NCBI RefSeq assembly: GCF_030440595.1
Contig: NZ_CP047452.1
Span: 1,612,001-1,676,000 of the forward strand
Direction: 5' to 3'
Source: Corynebacterium glucuronolyticum DSM 44120
GTDB lineage: Bacteria; Actinomycetota; Actinomycetes; Mycobacteriales; Mycobacteriaceae
Length of the DNA: 64,000 bases
The notes beneath the pieces are model-generated. The model was not told the origin of the DNA and did not search any database. It was given only the letters and a program-made list of their open reading frames with translations. The position numbers were made by a program, and so were the translations under genes. Below are positions 28,585-38,294 of this stretch, piece after piece (positions within the stretch are counted from its first letter, which is position 1; every line of letters begins with the position of its first letter).

Positions 28585-29012
28585 ACATCTCTCCACACAG
28601 CCCATCGGCAGTCCCTGCGGATGGGCAGTTCCCCGTGGCAGGTTCCCTGCCACATTGACTACTTAGATGCATGACAGACCACGCACGCCACTCCCCCTGG
28701 TCAAGTAGACGGTTGACCACCGACAGAGTTCGTACTGTGTTATCCCCTCCCACGAAACCGTTGACCGGAACGCTTACCCCGGCATCCGGACGGTTCACCG
28801 GACCAACCACAGTACTCCTTCCCGTGCCGCTGGAACGCACCTAACAACGGAGCAAATGGGCCGTGACCTCCCCTTTTTCATCGCCCCTCTGCCATTACCA
28901 TGATCCCGACCCACCCCCATTTAGGGGTGTTCCAACGGTCGGCGGAACCTTCACGGATGAAAAGCCGTTGAACCTTTTAGAAAGTTAACGACGATCGGTT
29001 GGAGGTTGCCCA
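28585..29012 (+). other. sigB upstream region
   Basis: This 428-base gap contains two hairpins shortly after dtd: GCCCATC/GATGGGC at 28600-28626 and GTGGCAGG/CCTGCCAC at 28635-28653 with a three-base loop. Its distal end carries the ECF-type promoter for sigB. I see no gene. Confidence 0.5.
28944..28969 (+). promoter_or_regulatory. ECF-type (SigH/SigE-like) promoter for sigB
   Basis: GGAACC at 28944-28949 and CGTT at 28966-28969 are spaced as in SigH/SigE-type promoters (GGAA-N19-GTT). The start of transcription would fall near 28976, about 37 bases before the sigB start, leaving room for GGAGG. sigB is under SigH or SigE control in related Actinobacteria, which supports this reading. Confidence 0.55.
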
Positions 29013-29996
29013 GTGACAACACAAGTCAAGCAGGAAGACAACAAGGTCGATCCGCGAAATCGACGCCACCAAACCAACGATAACCCAGCCGCAGACCTCG
29101 TCCGCGTCTATTTAAACGGAATCGGCAAGACCCCGCTTCTTTCCGCTGAGGAAGAAGTGGAATTAGCAAAGACAGTAGAGGTCGGATTATACGCCCGCCA
29201 TCTCCTTAACGATCCGGAATATAAGCCCACCCGCGCTATGAAGCGGGATTTAAAGGAACTCGCGCGCGAGGGAGACAAGGCGCGAAACCATATGCTCGAG
29301 GCAAACCTGCGCCTCGTTGTCAGCTTGGCCAAGCGCTACTCAGGCCGCGGGATGCCACTTTTGGACCTCATACAGGAGGGAAACCTGGGGCTTATCCGCG
29401 CAATGGAGAAATTTGACTACGCCAAGGGGTTTAAGTTCTCCACGTATGCCACGTGGTGGATCCGCCAGGCGATCACCCGCGGAATGGCTGATCAGTCCCG
29501 TACTATTAGGCTTCCCGTTCACCTTGTCGAGCAGGTTAACAAGCTTTCCCGTATCAAACGCGAGATGTACCAGCAGTTCGGACGCGAGGTGACCAACGAA
29601 GAGCTAGCCGAAGAATCAGGCATCGACGAGAACAAGATCGAGATGTTGTTCCGCCAGTCTCGTGACCCCGTCAGCCTCGACATGCCCGTTGGCGCAGACG
29701 AGGAGGCCCCTCTGGGTGATTTCATTGAGGACTCCGAGGCAACCGATGCCGAGGAAGCTGTTGTCGTCTCGCTGCGCCACTCCGACATCCGCGCGGTAAT
29801 TGATACCCTCGAGGGCCGTGAACAGGATGTTATCCGCATGCGCTATGGACTCGACGATGGTGTCCCTCGCACACTCGACCAGATCGGACGCCGCTACGGC
29901 CTATCCCGCGAGCGAGTCCGCCAAATCGAGCGCGAAGTCATGGCTAAACTCCGCGAAGGATCGCGGGCGGAAAAGCTCCGCGCCTACGCCGTCTAA
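29013..29996 (+). CDS. sigB: Alternative sigma factor SigB
   Basis: SigB is the non-essential, principal-like sigma factor used in stationary phase and general stress. The 327-residue protein lacks region 1.1 and has region 1.2 ([17 protein letters not shown]), region 2 with [22 protein letters not shown] and [14 protein letters not shown], region 3, and region 4.2 with [16 protein letters not shown] at 29013 follows TTGGAGG. It lies just upstream of dtxR in this group, here with an MFS gene between them. Confidence 0.95.
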   Translation: MTTQVKQEDNKVDPRNRRHQTNDNPAADLVRVYLNGIGKTPLLSAEEEVELAKTVEVGLYARHLLNDPEYKPTRAMKRDLKELAREGDKARNHMLEANLRLVVSLAKRYSGRGMPLLDLIQEGNLGLIRAMEKFDYAKGFKFSTYATWWIRQAITRGMADQSRTIRLPVHLVEQVNKLSRIKREMYQQFGREVTNEELAEESGIDENKIEMLFRQSRDPVSLDMPVGADEEAPLGDFIEDSEATDAEEAVVVSLRHSDIRAVIDTLEGREQDVIRMRYGLDDGVPRTLDQIGRRYGLSRERVRQIEREVMAKLREGSRAEKLRAYAV

Positions 29997-30021
29997 AAAC
30001 ACTCCCAACATGGGGATCATC

Positions 30022-30045
30022 GCCCGCCTGCTGGCGGGCTTCTTT
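30022..30045 (+). terminator. Rho-independent terminator of sigB
   Basis: GCCCGCC and GGCGGGC form a seven-base stem with loop TGCT, followed by TTCTTTAAC. It starts 25 bases after the sigB stop. Confidence 0.8.
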
Positions 30046-30264
30046 AACTAAAAAAAGAAGTCAAAAAGGAAAGTCAACAGTAGAGGCACGGGGCATCCAC
30101 GACGGCGAGGGCCGCTGCCTCCCAGTCGCGAACACGATTCTAATTATCTGGCACTAATCTGAGCCCGCGGTCCTTTTTCTTGCAAAATAGTGTCTTACCC
30201 CCAAATTCGTGAAATTTTGTAAAACTGCTACCGCGAAACTCGGCAGACGTTTAAGTTTTCTCCC

Positions 30265-31602
30265 ATGGATATTCGTACGTCGACTCCAACCCGAGCCCAG
30301 CGGTTGGATCGACTCCCTTTTACAGGCAAGCATAAGAAACTACTCTTCGGCTCCGGCCTCGGTTGGGCCCTCGATGCCATGGACGTGGGACTGGTCTCCT
30401 TCGTCATCGCCTCTCTCGCGGTGGACTGGCATCTGGATAAGACGGTGACATCGTGGATCGCCTCCGTCGGGTTTATCGGCATGGCGATTGGAGCCACCTT
30501 CGGTGGCCTGCTCGCTGATCGATACGGCCGACGAAGCATCTTCTCTGTCACCCTTCTCGTCTATGGCCTGGCAACAGGCGCCTCCGCGCTTGCCACGTCG
30601 GTGACGATGCTGCTTATCTTCCGTTTCCTCACGGGAATGGGCCTGGGCGCCGAGCTTCCGGTCACATCTACCCTGGTAAGCGAATTCTCCCCGCGGCATG
30701 TGCGTGGCAGGATTGTGGTTCTCCTCGAGGCATTTTGGGCCGTCGGATGGATCGCAGCAGCCGTCATCGGCACATTTGTTGTCGCTCATCACGACAGCGG
30801 CTGGCGCTGGGGCCTCGCTGTGGGCGCGATGCCCGCGCTTTATGCTCTCTACGTTCGCGCCAAAATCCCGGAATCAGTGCGTTACCTCGAGCTGAAGGGG
30901 AAAGATGCAGAAGCAGAGGCAGTAGTTACTAGCTTCGAAGATGCAGCACGCTCCGAGGGCTATGAACCCGCCGCACTGTCAGAGCCCCCGCAGGAGGATC
31001 TCCCCGCCACCTCCGCCACCCACAGCATCTGGTCTTTCGCTTTGCGACGCCGCACCGCTGCACTGTGGTGCGTTTGGTTCTGCGTCTCACTCTCCTACTA
31101 TGGAGCATTCACGTGGATCCCCTCGCTGCTTATGGATCAAGGTTTCACCCTTGTCCGCTCGTTTAGTTTCACTCTGATCATCACTCTTGCCCAGCTCCCC
31201 GGTTACGCAGCCGCAGCCTGGCTCATTGAGGTCTGGGGCCGTCGAAGCACCCTGTCGGTATTCCTCGCCGGCTCAGCTGTCGCCGCCGTATTCTTCGGCC
31301 TAGCGACCACCAGCTGGACCATTATTCTCGCCGGATGCCTGCTTTCCTTCTTCAACCTCGGCGCGTGGGGCGCGCTCTACGCCATCGGACCGGAGCTCTA
31401 CCCCACATCTGTGCGCGGGCGTGGAACGGGTTCCGCCGCAGGTTTCGGGCGCATCGGCTCAATTTTGGCTCCGCTGACCGTGCCGCCCCTTCTCGCGCTA
31501 GGTGGGCATATCACTGTTTTCGGTGTCTTCGGCGTCGCCTTTGCTCTAGCCGCTGCAGCAGCGTTCACCCTTCCCGAGCAAAAGGGCATCGCTCTTTCGT
31601 AA
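30265..31602 (+). CDS. Major facilitator superfamily transporter
   Basis: The 445-residue protein has twelve predicted membrane segments and the MFS loop 2-3 motif GLLADRYGRRS near residue 78. Its N-terminus, GWALDAMDVGLVSFVIA, resembles the group of metabolite:H+ symporters that includes NiaP-like nicotinate carriers, but the substrate cannot be decided from sequence. ATG at 30265 has only a weak ribosome binding site. It is inserted between sigB and dtxR, which are usually adjacent in Corynebacterium. Confidence 0.85.
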   Translation: MDIRTSTPTRAQRLDRLPFTGKHKKLLFGSGLGWALDAMDVGLVSFVIASLAVDWHLDKTVTSWIASVGFIGMAIGATFGGLLADRYGRRSIFSVTLLVYGLATGASALATSVTMLLIFRFLTGMGLGAELPVTSTLVSEFSPRHVRGRIVVLLEAFWAVGWIAAAVIGTFVVAHHDSGWRWGLAVGAMPALYALYVRAKIPESVRYLELKGKDAEAEAVVTSFEDAARSEGYEPAALSEPPQEDLPATSATHSIWSFALRRRTAALWCVWFCVSLSYYGAFTWIPSLLMDQGFTLVRSFSFTLIITLAQLPGYAAAAWLIEVWGRRSTLSVFLAGSAVAAVFFGLATTSWTIILAGCLLSFFNLGAWGALYAIGPELYPTSVRGRGTGSAAGFGRIGSILAPLTVPPLLALGGHITVFGVFGVAFALAAAAAFTLPEQKGIALS

Positions 31603-32076
31603 AAAACTCATTACCCGTCCAGACATGGAGCCCCCGGTTTTGACCGCAGGGGCCCCACCATGAGTAAACATGACCGCAGACTTATGCCGCAGATTCGAAA
31701 GAATCCCCGGCATAATCATTCGGCGATGCGCCCACATCCACAGGGGCTCTCCCCAATCATTGGGCGGTGACGGACAAAACTGAGAGACAGGCGCACTGGC
31801 AGAAAGAGTGCCCTGTAGCTACTCACTACCCTTGCCCGTGTGACCCCTGAGAATGAAGAAGAGCCTCCGCACTGATGTCGCGTATGCGCGAACGTCCCGC
31901 CCCGCGCGGACAACTCGTGCAAACCTCCCCACTTTTCACTTCGGGATTTATCAGTCCCTCCTCCCCCAGTTCGCGGTAGACTGTGGGTCACCAAGCCATG
32001 TGCTGGGCAGCGTACACAAACCCCGTTATTTATTGGTAAAATATTAACAAAACGACCGGACTGAAAGGCGCATTCC
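31603..32076. other. Gap between MFS gene and dtxR
   Basis: Just after the MFS stop, CATGGAGCCCC and GGGGCCCCACCATG form an imperfect hairpin (31624-31662) that may terminate transcription. The AT-rich end with TAAAAT near 32036 is a plausible -10 for dtxR. No gene is seen in these 474 bases. Confidence 0.45.
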
Positions 32077-32769
32077 GTGAAGGAACTTGTCGATACAACG
32101 GAAATGTATCTGCGGACTATCTTCGAGCTCGAAGAGGAGGGTGTTCCCCCGCTTCGTGCTCGTATCGTGGAACGTCTCGAACAGTCTGGCCCCACTGTTA
32201 GCCAGACGGTTGCCCGCATGGAGCGCGATGGCCTCCTCGTCGTGGAGGCGAATCGACGCCTCACATTGACTGAGGAGGGCCGCGAGCGAGCTACAGCTGT
32301 CATGCGCAAACACCGCCTTGCGGAGCGCCTTTTGTCCGAAGTTATTGGGCTGGACATTAACAAGGTTCATGACGAAGCGTGTCGTTGGGAACATGTAATG
32401 AGCGATGATGTCGAAAACCTCCTGACTACTGTGCTCTCCACAACAAAGGTGTCCCCCTTTGGTAACCCCATCCCTGGTCTAGACGAACTCGATGCCCACG
32501 CGGACACTGAAAAACCCGCCAAACTGGGAACCCGTATCGTGGATCTCCCTCCAGAGGAAGAGGTCAACGGTACGCTTGCTCAGTTACACGAGATTGTCCA
32601 GATAAATGAGGGTGTTTTCCGCAATTTCTGCGAGGCTGGCCTTCGGCCAGGAAGCCCGCTTACCGCAATCAATCATGGAGCATGGGGCGAAATCATCGCT
32701 AACGGGTCCAGCTTTTCCCTCCCCGAGGACATAGTTCACGCGGTGAGGATATACCCAGCAGAAGACTAA
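32077..32769 (+). CDS. dtxR: Iron-dependent transcriptional repressor DtxR
   Basis: DtxR represses iron-uptake genes when Fe2+ is bound. The 230-residue protein has the N-terminal winged helix (TVSQTVARMERDGLL as recognition region), the metal ligands Met10, His79, Glu83, His98, Cys102, Glu105 and His106 in RKHRLAERL...HDEACRWEH, and a C-terminal SH3-like domain. GTG at 32077 follows GAAAGG. It is followed by galE, as in C. glutamicum and C. diphtheriae. Confidence 0.95.
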   Translation: MKELVDTTEMYLRTIFELEEEGVPPLRARIVERLEQSGPTVSQTVARMERDGLLVVEANRRLTLTEEGRERATAVMRKHRLAERLLSEVIGLDINKVHDEACRWEHVMSDDVENLLTTVLSTTKVSPFGNPIPGLDELDAHADTEKPAKLGTRIVDLPPEEEVNGTLAQLHEIVQINEGVFRNFCEAGLRPGSPLTAINHGAWGEIIANGSSFSLPEDIVHAVRIYPAED

Positions 32770-33212
32770 ACCCCAGTGTCTCACTTCTGAGGTGCCGCCA
32801 ACAAACCCCCGGCACCTCTTTTCGTATCCCCTACGCTTGATCACGCCTGCTGTCAGGGCCGTAATCGCTGGGCATCTTCTCCGCTTTTACCACCGGAGAA
32901 CCCGATAACTCTCAGGACTACGGGCAACGCCCATGGACACAGATGCTCGCGTGGTCTGGGGATATCTTCTTTCTTGTTTCTATACGCGAATCAGAAATGT
33001 GGGCGAACGCGCGATCCACGATAGACGATCACGTCTATCTGCGGGGAAACCCTGTACGAGTACTGCCCGTTGTAGACTAGTATGCGTTGTTCCGGTGCAC
33101 CAGTACCTGCCGGTTCCTACTCCGCTGTCGCAGTCGACAGTCACGGAGCCCTCAGTTAGACGCAGAGTACAACGGTGTCCTTCACCACCACGAAAAAGGT
33201 AGGTTTTTACAG
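32770..33212. other. Gap between dtxR and galE
   Basis: This 443-base spacer holds the dtxR terminator near its start. A frame open upstream of galE adds 42 residues to GalE, but they are not family sequence. No other gene or repeat is supportable. Confidence 0.4.
32789..32824 (+). terminator. Rho-independent terminator of dtxR
   Basis: GAGGTGCCG and CGGCACCTC form a nine-base stem around a 12-base loop, followed by TTTTCG. It lies 20 bases after the dtxR stop. Confidence 0.8.
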
Positions 33213-34190
33213 ATGAAACTCGTTGTCACGGGAGGCGCAGGCTACGTCGGTAGTGTGTGCACGGCAGTCCTTATTGAAGCAGGCCACGATGTCACCATCG
33301 TAGACAACTTCTCTACTGGTAACCGCGATGCCGTCCATCCCGATGCTCATCTTGTTGAAGGCGACGTACGAGATGTCATCGATGATGTCCTCTCCGCCGA
33401 TTCCTACGACGGCGTGCTCCATTTCGCCGCCCGGTCCCTCGTTGGTGAATCTGTGGAAAAGCCGGCCGAATACTGGAACCACAACATGGTCACGACGCTC
33501 ACACTGCTTGACGCGATGGTCGCACACGATGTTTCCAGCCTCGTCTTTTCTTCAACCGCCGCCACGTACGGCGAGCCGGAAACAGTCCCGATCACAGAGG
33601 ATTTCCCCACACAGCCAACGAACCCATACGGGGCCACGAAGCTGGCCATCGACTACGCAATTTCCTCCTACTGCACTGCCTATGGGCTGGCCGCAACGAG
33701 TCTCCGCTACTTCAACGTTGCAGGTGCCTACGGTTCCATCGGCGAGAATCGTGAGATTGAAACCCACCTGATCCCGCTGATCCTGCAGGTTCCCCTCGGA
33801 GCCCGCAAGGATATCAAGATTTTCGGTGATAACTGGCCGACAAAGGACGGTACCTGCGTCCGCGATTACATTCACATCCGCGATCTCGCTGATGCCCATG
33901 TCCTTGCTCTAACGTCAAACCAGCCGTCCACACACCGGATTTATAACCTCGGCTCTGGCGACGGGTACTCAGTCAAGGAGGTTATTGAGGCGTGCCGGGA
34001 AGTCACCGGGCACCCTATTCCCGCCGAAGTCGCTCCCCGGCGCGCAGGTGACCCCGCTGTACTTGTCGCTAGCTCGGAAAAAATCAAGCAGGAACTGGGC
34101 TGGAACCCGACCCGCACTACCCTGCACAACATTGTGCAGGATGCCTGGGAGTTCACCAAGAACGCAGACATGCATTTCCTCCGTAAGTAG
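33213..34190 (+). CDS. galE: UDP-glucose 4-epimerase
   Basis: GalE interconverts UDP-glucose and UDP-galactose, supplying galactose for the arabinogalactan of the cell wall. The 325-residue SDR protein has the NAD motif GGAGYVGS (residues 7-14), SSTAATYG and the catalytic pair Tyr-x3-Lys in [12 protein letters not shown], with family features [11 protein letters not shown] near the end. ATG at 33213 follows AGGTAGG. Confidence 0.95.
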   Translation: MKLVVTGGAGYVGSVCTAVLIEAGHDVTIVDNFSTGNRDAVHPDAHLVEGDVRDVIDDVLSADSYDGVLHFAARSLVGESVEKPAEYWNHNMVTTLTLLDAMVAHDVSSLVFSSTAATYGEPETVPITEDFPTQPTNPYGATKLAIDYAISSYCTAYGLAATSLRYFNVAGAYGSIGENREIETHLIPLILQVPLGARKDIKIFGDNWPTKDGTCVRDYIHIRDLADAHVLALTSNQPSTHRIYNLGSGDGYSVKEVIEACREVTGHPIPAEVAPRRAGDPAVLVASSEKIKQELGWNPTRTTLHNIVQDAWEFTKNADMHFLRK

Positions 34191-34434
34191 GCAACCCTGC
34201 GCCTAACCTTTGCGTGTGCACCCGCGGTGGATCCATCTCGGAAGGTGTGCCCAAGTCACGCAGCGCGCTCATATCCGGAACGCTTTTCCCGTCCGAAGAA
34301 CGGGTGCAGTACGACGACCTTTGCCACACATGCGTGATAGCGACGGTTGGAGCGACCGAGGGGGACAGGACCGTTCCAGCCACTGACTGCTGCGGGATCT
34401 GGCATAGCCATCTCTTAAACCACGTCAAGGCACG

Positions 34435-34484
34435 CCAAGGGCCTGCGCTAGGTAACAGGCGCAGGCCCTTGGTCTTTCCTTTTC
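34435..34484 (+). terminator. Strong Rho-independent terminator far downstream of galE
   Basis: CCAAGGGCCTGCGC and GCGCAGGCCCTTGG form a perfect 14-base stem (34435-34448, 34459-34472) with a ten-base loop, followed by a long TCTTTCCTTTTC tract. It is among the strongest hairpins in the window. Confidence 0.9.
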
Positions 34485-34549
34485 TTTTATCCCGCTCGTA
34501 TTTCTCCTTTCTCTCCCCGATCCCATTCCCCCGAGGTGTGCACTGTTTT

Positions 34550-34636
34550 CGTGGAACGCCGCCCCCGAAGCGTTCCACGAGAGTATCTACCAATTCCCCC
34601 ACGGGCTCCTCCCCTACCCGCCGACGTCGGGGTAGG
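34550..34636 (+). other. Pair of hairpins in a C-rich segment
   Basis: CGTGGAACGC and GCGTTCCACG form a perfect ten-base stem (34550-34559, 34570-34579) with the loop CGCCCCCGAA. About 34 bases later CCTACC and GGTAGG enclose the inner palindrome CCGACGTCGG (34613-34636). Runs of five C occur at 34528, 34562, 34596, 34641 and 34654. The layout recalls actinobacterial C-loop small RNAs such as 6C RNA, but I cannot confirm that and see no U-tract after it. Confidence 0.4.
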
Positions 34637-35102
34637 AATGCCCCCGATGAACTCCCCCACGTTCCCCGATTTGCACCATCCCTACCTCACACCTCCGATT
34701 ACGTTGTCCTCCGAATCCATTCGATGCCTGGGCACCCCCTCCGGCATCTATCCCCCTGCAGAGGTACGCGACTTCTTCATGTTTTGGTAGATACACTATG
34801 CATTTTTCTATTTGAGTACACGCACCTGGCTACGTTAGCCGTCACAGATGTGCTCGTGATTCACAATCGTGCTGCCAGAGATGTATTATTGGCATCGAAC
34901 TTTTTCATCGTGACAACACCGCAACCAACGTGGCAGGCGATCGGATCCGTGTCATGCTTATCGATTCCCCCTTGTCATACTCCCCTTTTTTCCTTTCCTA
35001 TCCCCAGATATCCCCCGCAGTCCCCGTCCCCGCTTGGTCTTCCCCACGACCTTTCACTTTTGTTGGTTCCCGATGTGCAAGGAGACAGCGTCCGTGCGGA
35101 GA

Positions 35103-36392
35103 CTAGCTTGCTTTTCTGACCTTGCCATCCGCACACGTGTCGACGGCAACGTCCGTGTCATTTCCCACGCACTCGGTTGACTCTGTACCCCCGTTTTCAG
35201 AGCGGACGCTCTCATCGTCCTTCACGGGAGGGTGTTCACCACCGATGGCGCTCTCTCCATAGAGGGTGTACGGAAATTCCTCAAAGTCATCGTCCTCGTC
35301 CTCATCGTCATAGTCGTCATCGTCGTCGATGCCATCGATATCGGACAGCAGTTCGTGGGTTCCTTCGAGGCAGGCTTCCAGGAGCTCACTATGAATCCCA
35401 TGCATGCACGCTTGGCCGATGCACTGCGCCAGTACATGCTGCGGGTCTTCCTTCAGGATTACCTCGACTGCGGCGAAGTTATGGGTCATTGCATCTGCCG
35501 CGATGCTTGCAAGCACGTAAACGCACAGCGCGTTGTGCCTTGCGAATCCTGTCGCGGTTTTTGCCACCGCGAGGCACAACATGCGCGCGTCCTCAGCTCG
35601 CTCGATAGCAATGTCCAGGATGAGATCGCGTGTGAGTTTGTCGCTCATCAGCGTAATCATCGAAAGAAGAGCATCCTTCGCTTTCAATAGAGCGGTTTCC
35701 GACTCCGCGTCACGTGCAGCATCGAGACAGTCAACAAACAGGTTGCGAACCTCATACGAGCTTCCGCCCAAGCGAATGTCGCCTACAAGCGTACGTGCTT
35801 TCTGCGTCAACTTCTTTTGCTTCGACGAGGAAAGCGTCACATACGGGTTCCCATGGGCGAAACGAGCAAGGACATCGGACCGGGTGAGCTCTGGAAGATT
35901 CCCCTCGCCCACCATCTGCTTTGTCGAGACTGCAGTCGCCACATCACAGATTGTTCCGTGCTCCCAGACACCGGTATCGGGGATGACACTTGTGCCATCC
36001 TCGCCTGTCAGGGTGCCGGCGAGGAAGTACGGAGTTCCTGTCGCGATCTCCTCTGTTACCCAGATTGCAGCCAGAGGGAAGTTTGTTTCACCTGCCTTTT
36101 GGACGATCTCATCCAAGGTCTCATCAATGATGAAAGGATCGGTCTTTTTGGCGATAACCAACGCCCAAACGGAATCTGGTTTGTGCTGTGCGATGATGTC
36201 ACAAGCGTGGTCAATCGAGCGCCAATCTGTGATGTCGGCGCGGGATGCAAAATCGAGGGACAGACGGACTTTCGTGCCTGCTGTCGTTGCTGTGAAGTTG
36301 AGAAAAACCACGGACTCCTCAGGAAAGAATCCCAGGAGACCGGGAATATTTGCGAAAATTTGGGCTGGTGTGCCGAGAACATTTTTTGTCAT
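35103..36392 (-). CDS. DUF4192 family protein
   Basis: The 429-residue protein starts with the DUF4192 signature PAQIFANIPGLLGFFPEESVV and continues with its middle region (WALVIAK, IWVTEEIATGTPYFL). It ends in a very acidic run of Asp and Glu (near residues 360-385) and a Glu/Asp/Thr-rich tail. No catalytic motif is known. ATG at 36392 follows AGGGATAG; a longer frame adds 12 residues. Its neighbour on the opposite strand is the PAC2 gene. Function unknown. Confidence 0.85.
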   Translation of the reverse strand: MTKNVLGTPAQIFANIPGLLGFFPEESVVFLNFTATTAGTKVRLSLDFASRADITDWRSIDHACDIIAQHKPDSVWALVIAKKTDPFIIDETLDEIVQKAGETNFPLAAIWVTEEIATGTPYFLAGTLTGEDGTSVIPDTGVWEHGTICDVATAVSTKQMVGEGNLPELTRSDVLARFAHGNPYVTLSSSKQKKLTQKARTLVGDIRLGGSSYEVRNLFVDCLDAARDAESETALLKAKDALLSMITLMSDKLTRDLILDIAIERAEDARMLCLAVAKTATGFARHNALCVYVLASIAADAMTHNFAAVEVILKEDPQHVLAQCIGQACMHGIHSELLEACLEGTHELLSDIDGIDDDDDYDDEDEDDDFEEFPYTLYGESAIGGEHPPVKDDESVRSENGGTESTECVGNDTDVAVDTCADGKVRKAS

Positions 36393-36614
36393 GACTTCAC
36401 TATCCCTAAACCTCCGCGACTGCACCATGCCACCAGCAGCGCCTTTTCAAACATATCAATAATCCCTTATGCAGGGCCGAGGCCTAGCTTGTGGAAAACT
36501 GCGAAACGTACATACACGCCACCAGGAGAGATTGCTCCCCTCCTCGTCTGATAGGTTTATGAAATATTTTTCTATTGTGCCCTTGGTCACACCTTGTACC
36601 CGGCGGGCGTCGAC

Positions 36615-36637
36615 TGGTGTGAGGCATCTCCACACCA
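36615..36637. repeat. Inverted repeat TGGTGTG-N9-CACACCA
   Basis: Perfect seven-base inverted repeat in the divergent region, about 220 bases upstream of the DUF4192 start and 350 upstream of the PAC2 gene. Operator or hairpin cannot be told apart from sequence. Confidence 0.6.
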
Positions 36638-36680
36638 CATTGGCAAACGTGTCTCTGCTTCCACAGGCACACTGGCATGG

Positions 36681-36699
36681 ATTCCCTCGCATAGGGAAT
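36681..36699. repeat. Inverted repeat ATTCCCT-N5-AGGGAAT
   Basis: Perfect seven-base inverted repeat with a five-base centre, spanning about two helical turns. The shape suits a dimeric repressor operator. No regulator gene lies next to it. Confidence 0.6.
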
Positions 36700-36987
36700 A
36701 ATCTCAGCGAGGTAACCGTTGTTGTAGATACATAGAGTGGCGACTCGCGGTGACTCCAATCAACCTGGTGAGACCGAAACGGGGATCTTCGTTTATGGCA
36801 GAGCGAGGGCTGACACACCTCATGGTTTGGCTCCTCACTGTACGGCCCCCCACCGGGCTGTGCGGGGCACTTCGAGACTGATGCCACCGTGGTGTAGCTT
36901 ATGGCTACACACAAAGAGACGTACACGCATGTGGGCTCGCACGCTACGGGCACATTGTGTTGTGGAGGAGATGGAAAGGAATAGCTC

Positions 36988-38160
36988 ATGGCCGATAAAG
37001 AACGCTCCATGTACGAGCTTGAATATCCAGCACCGGAGGTGTCCGGCGCACACGAATCCACTGTCACAATGATTGTCGCTCTTCAAGGCTATGCCGATGC
37101 CGGGCATGCTGTGGAAGCCGCTGCAGACCACCTGCTCGCCGCACTCGACAATCGACTCGTCGCATCCTTCAACAACGACGAGCTCATCGATTATCGTTCT
37201 CGGCGACCAACTGTCACCTTGCGGGACTCGCACATCGACCGAGTAGACAAGCTTGAATTGGGTCTCCGCGTCCTGCGGGATGTCGAAGGACACCCGTTCC
37301 TGCTCCTGTCTGGTCCCGAGCCGGATCTTAGGTGGGACGGCTTCTCCCAGGCCGTCGCAGATCTGGCGGAGAAGTACGGAGTAGACAAAACGATCTGCCT
37401 ATACTCAGCTCCCATGGCGGTTCCGCACACGCGGCCGATGGTCGTATCCGCACACGGCAATTTCCCAGCGTTGAAGAACAAACACATCTTCTTTGACTCC
37501 ATCGTCCACCTGCCCGGTTCTGCGCAGTTGACGATCGAATCTGTGCTGCAAAGGCGCGGAAAGAAAACGGGTGGGTACACAGCAATGGTGCCGAACTACG
37601 TTTCCGGTTCCTTTTACCCCGAGGCAACCCTCAACCTCCTCCGTGCCGTAGAGGACATCGCGAACGTGAAGCTCCCCCTCCACGTCCTGGAGAGGGACGC
37701 AGAAAAGGTGGAAGAACAGCTGTACCAGCAGACCGCCGAGAACGGGGAGATTCAACAAGTAGTTGGACTTCTCGAGCAACAGTACGACGAGCGGTTAGCG
37801 GAATTCCAAGAAGCACACCCGGGCATGGCACTGCCGGGCGAAGCCGCAATCCCAACCTCGGAAGAGCTCGGTGAGGAGTTTGAACGATTCCTCGCTTCCG
37901 TGTCCGATCGGGAAACTCCGCCACAGCCCGGCGCGCTTCCGCCCCGTGCCTCTGAAAACACGCAGGAGCCGTCAGCACAGAGGACCGATGCCCCGGGCAC
38001 AACCGACCCACGGGAAGCACTGCGCTCTTTCACCGAGGAAACGGCTGTTTATCCGGAGCACCACGAACGAAAAACGGACGAGGATAGGGAGACCGAGGAG
38101 GGCGTCGACAAGCCAGAAGGCTCTCCCTCTGCCGACGACGAGACTGACGACCACCAGTAG
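36988..38160 (+). CDS. PAC2 family protein
   Basis: The 390-residue protein carries the PAC2 domain (residues 15-280), with VALQGYADAGHAVEAAADHL, SGPEPDLRWDGF and the core GVDKTICLYSAPMAVPHTRP. Archaeal and eukaryotic PAC2 proteins act in proteasome assembly; the bacterial form has no settled role. The last 100 residues are acidic and disordered-looking (TEEGVDKPEG, DDETDDHQ). ATG at 36988 follows GGAAAGGAA. The DUF3516 helicase follows 134 bases downstream, an order kept in Corynebacteriales. Confidence 0.87.
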   Translation: MADKERSMYELEYPAPEVSGAHESTVTMIVALQGYADAGHAVEAAADHLLAALDNRLVASFNNDELIDYRSRRPTVTLRDSHIDRVDKLELGLRVLRDVEGHPFLLLSGPEPDLRWDGFSQAVADLAEKYGVDKTICLYSAPMAVPHTRPMVVSAHGNFPALKNKHIFFDSIVHLPGSAQLTIESVLQRRGKKTGGYTAMVPNYVSGSFYPEATLNLLRAVEDIANVKLPLHVLERDAEKVEEQLYQQTAENGEIQQVVGLLEQQYDERLAEFQEAHPGMALPGEAAIPTSEELGEEFERFLASVSDRETPPQPGALPPRASENTQEPSAQRTDAPGTTDPREALRSFTEETAVYPEHHERKTDEDRETEEGVDKPEGSPSADDETDDHQ

Positions 38161-38294
38161 CGGAACAACCGCTGGACAGGTGTCACCGTGCGTGGGCCTG
38201 CCCAAGTACTCTGGAAACCATCCGGGGTGGCGCACTGTTCGCACGCCCTCGGATGGATAGCCAGTCGACTGCATGATGAGAAAGGACGTCCCCG

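Larger units (their letters stand above)
34191..35102. other. 912-base gene-free region between galE and DUF4192 gene
   Basis: The longest gap in the window. It holds a very strong terminator at 34435-34484, then C-rich hairpins at 34550-34636, then AT-rich sequence with no feature. Open frames here have no recognisable product and no good ribosome binding site. The terminator lies 245 bases after galE, so either the galE message has a long 3' end or a small RNA ends there. Confidence 0.5.
36393..36987. other. Divergent region DUF4192 / PAC2
   Basis: The 595-base region should hold both promoters. It contains two inverted repeats: TGGTGTG/CACACCA at 36615-36637 and ATTCCCT/AGGGAAT at 36681-36699. 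No gene is supportable; the frame at 36469-36735 is not a recognisable protein. Confidence 0.45.

Noticed and set aside
34214..35119. 301-residue open frame on the plus strand after galE
   Set aside because: Low-complexity Pro/Ser/His-rich product, no ribosome binding site, no recognisable domain, and it runs through the strong terminator and hairpins.
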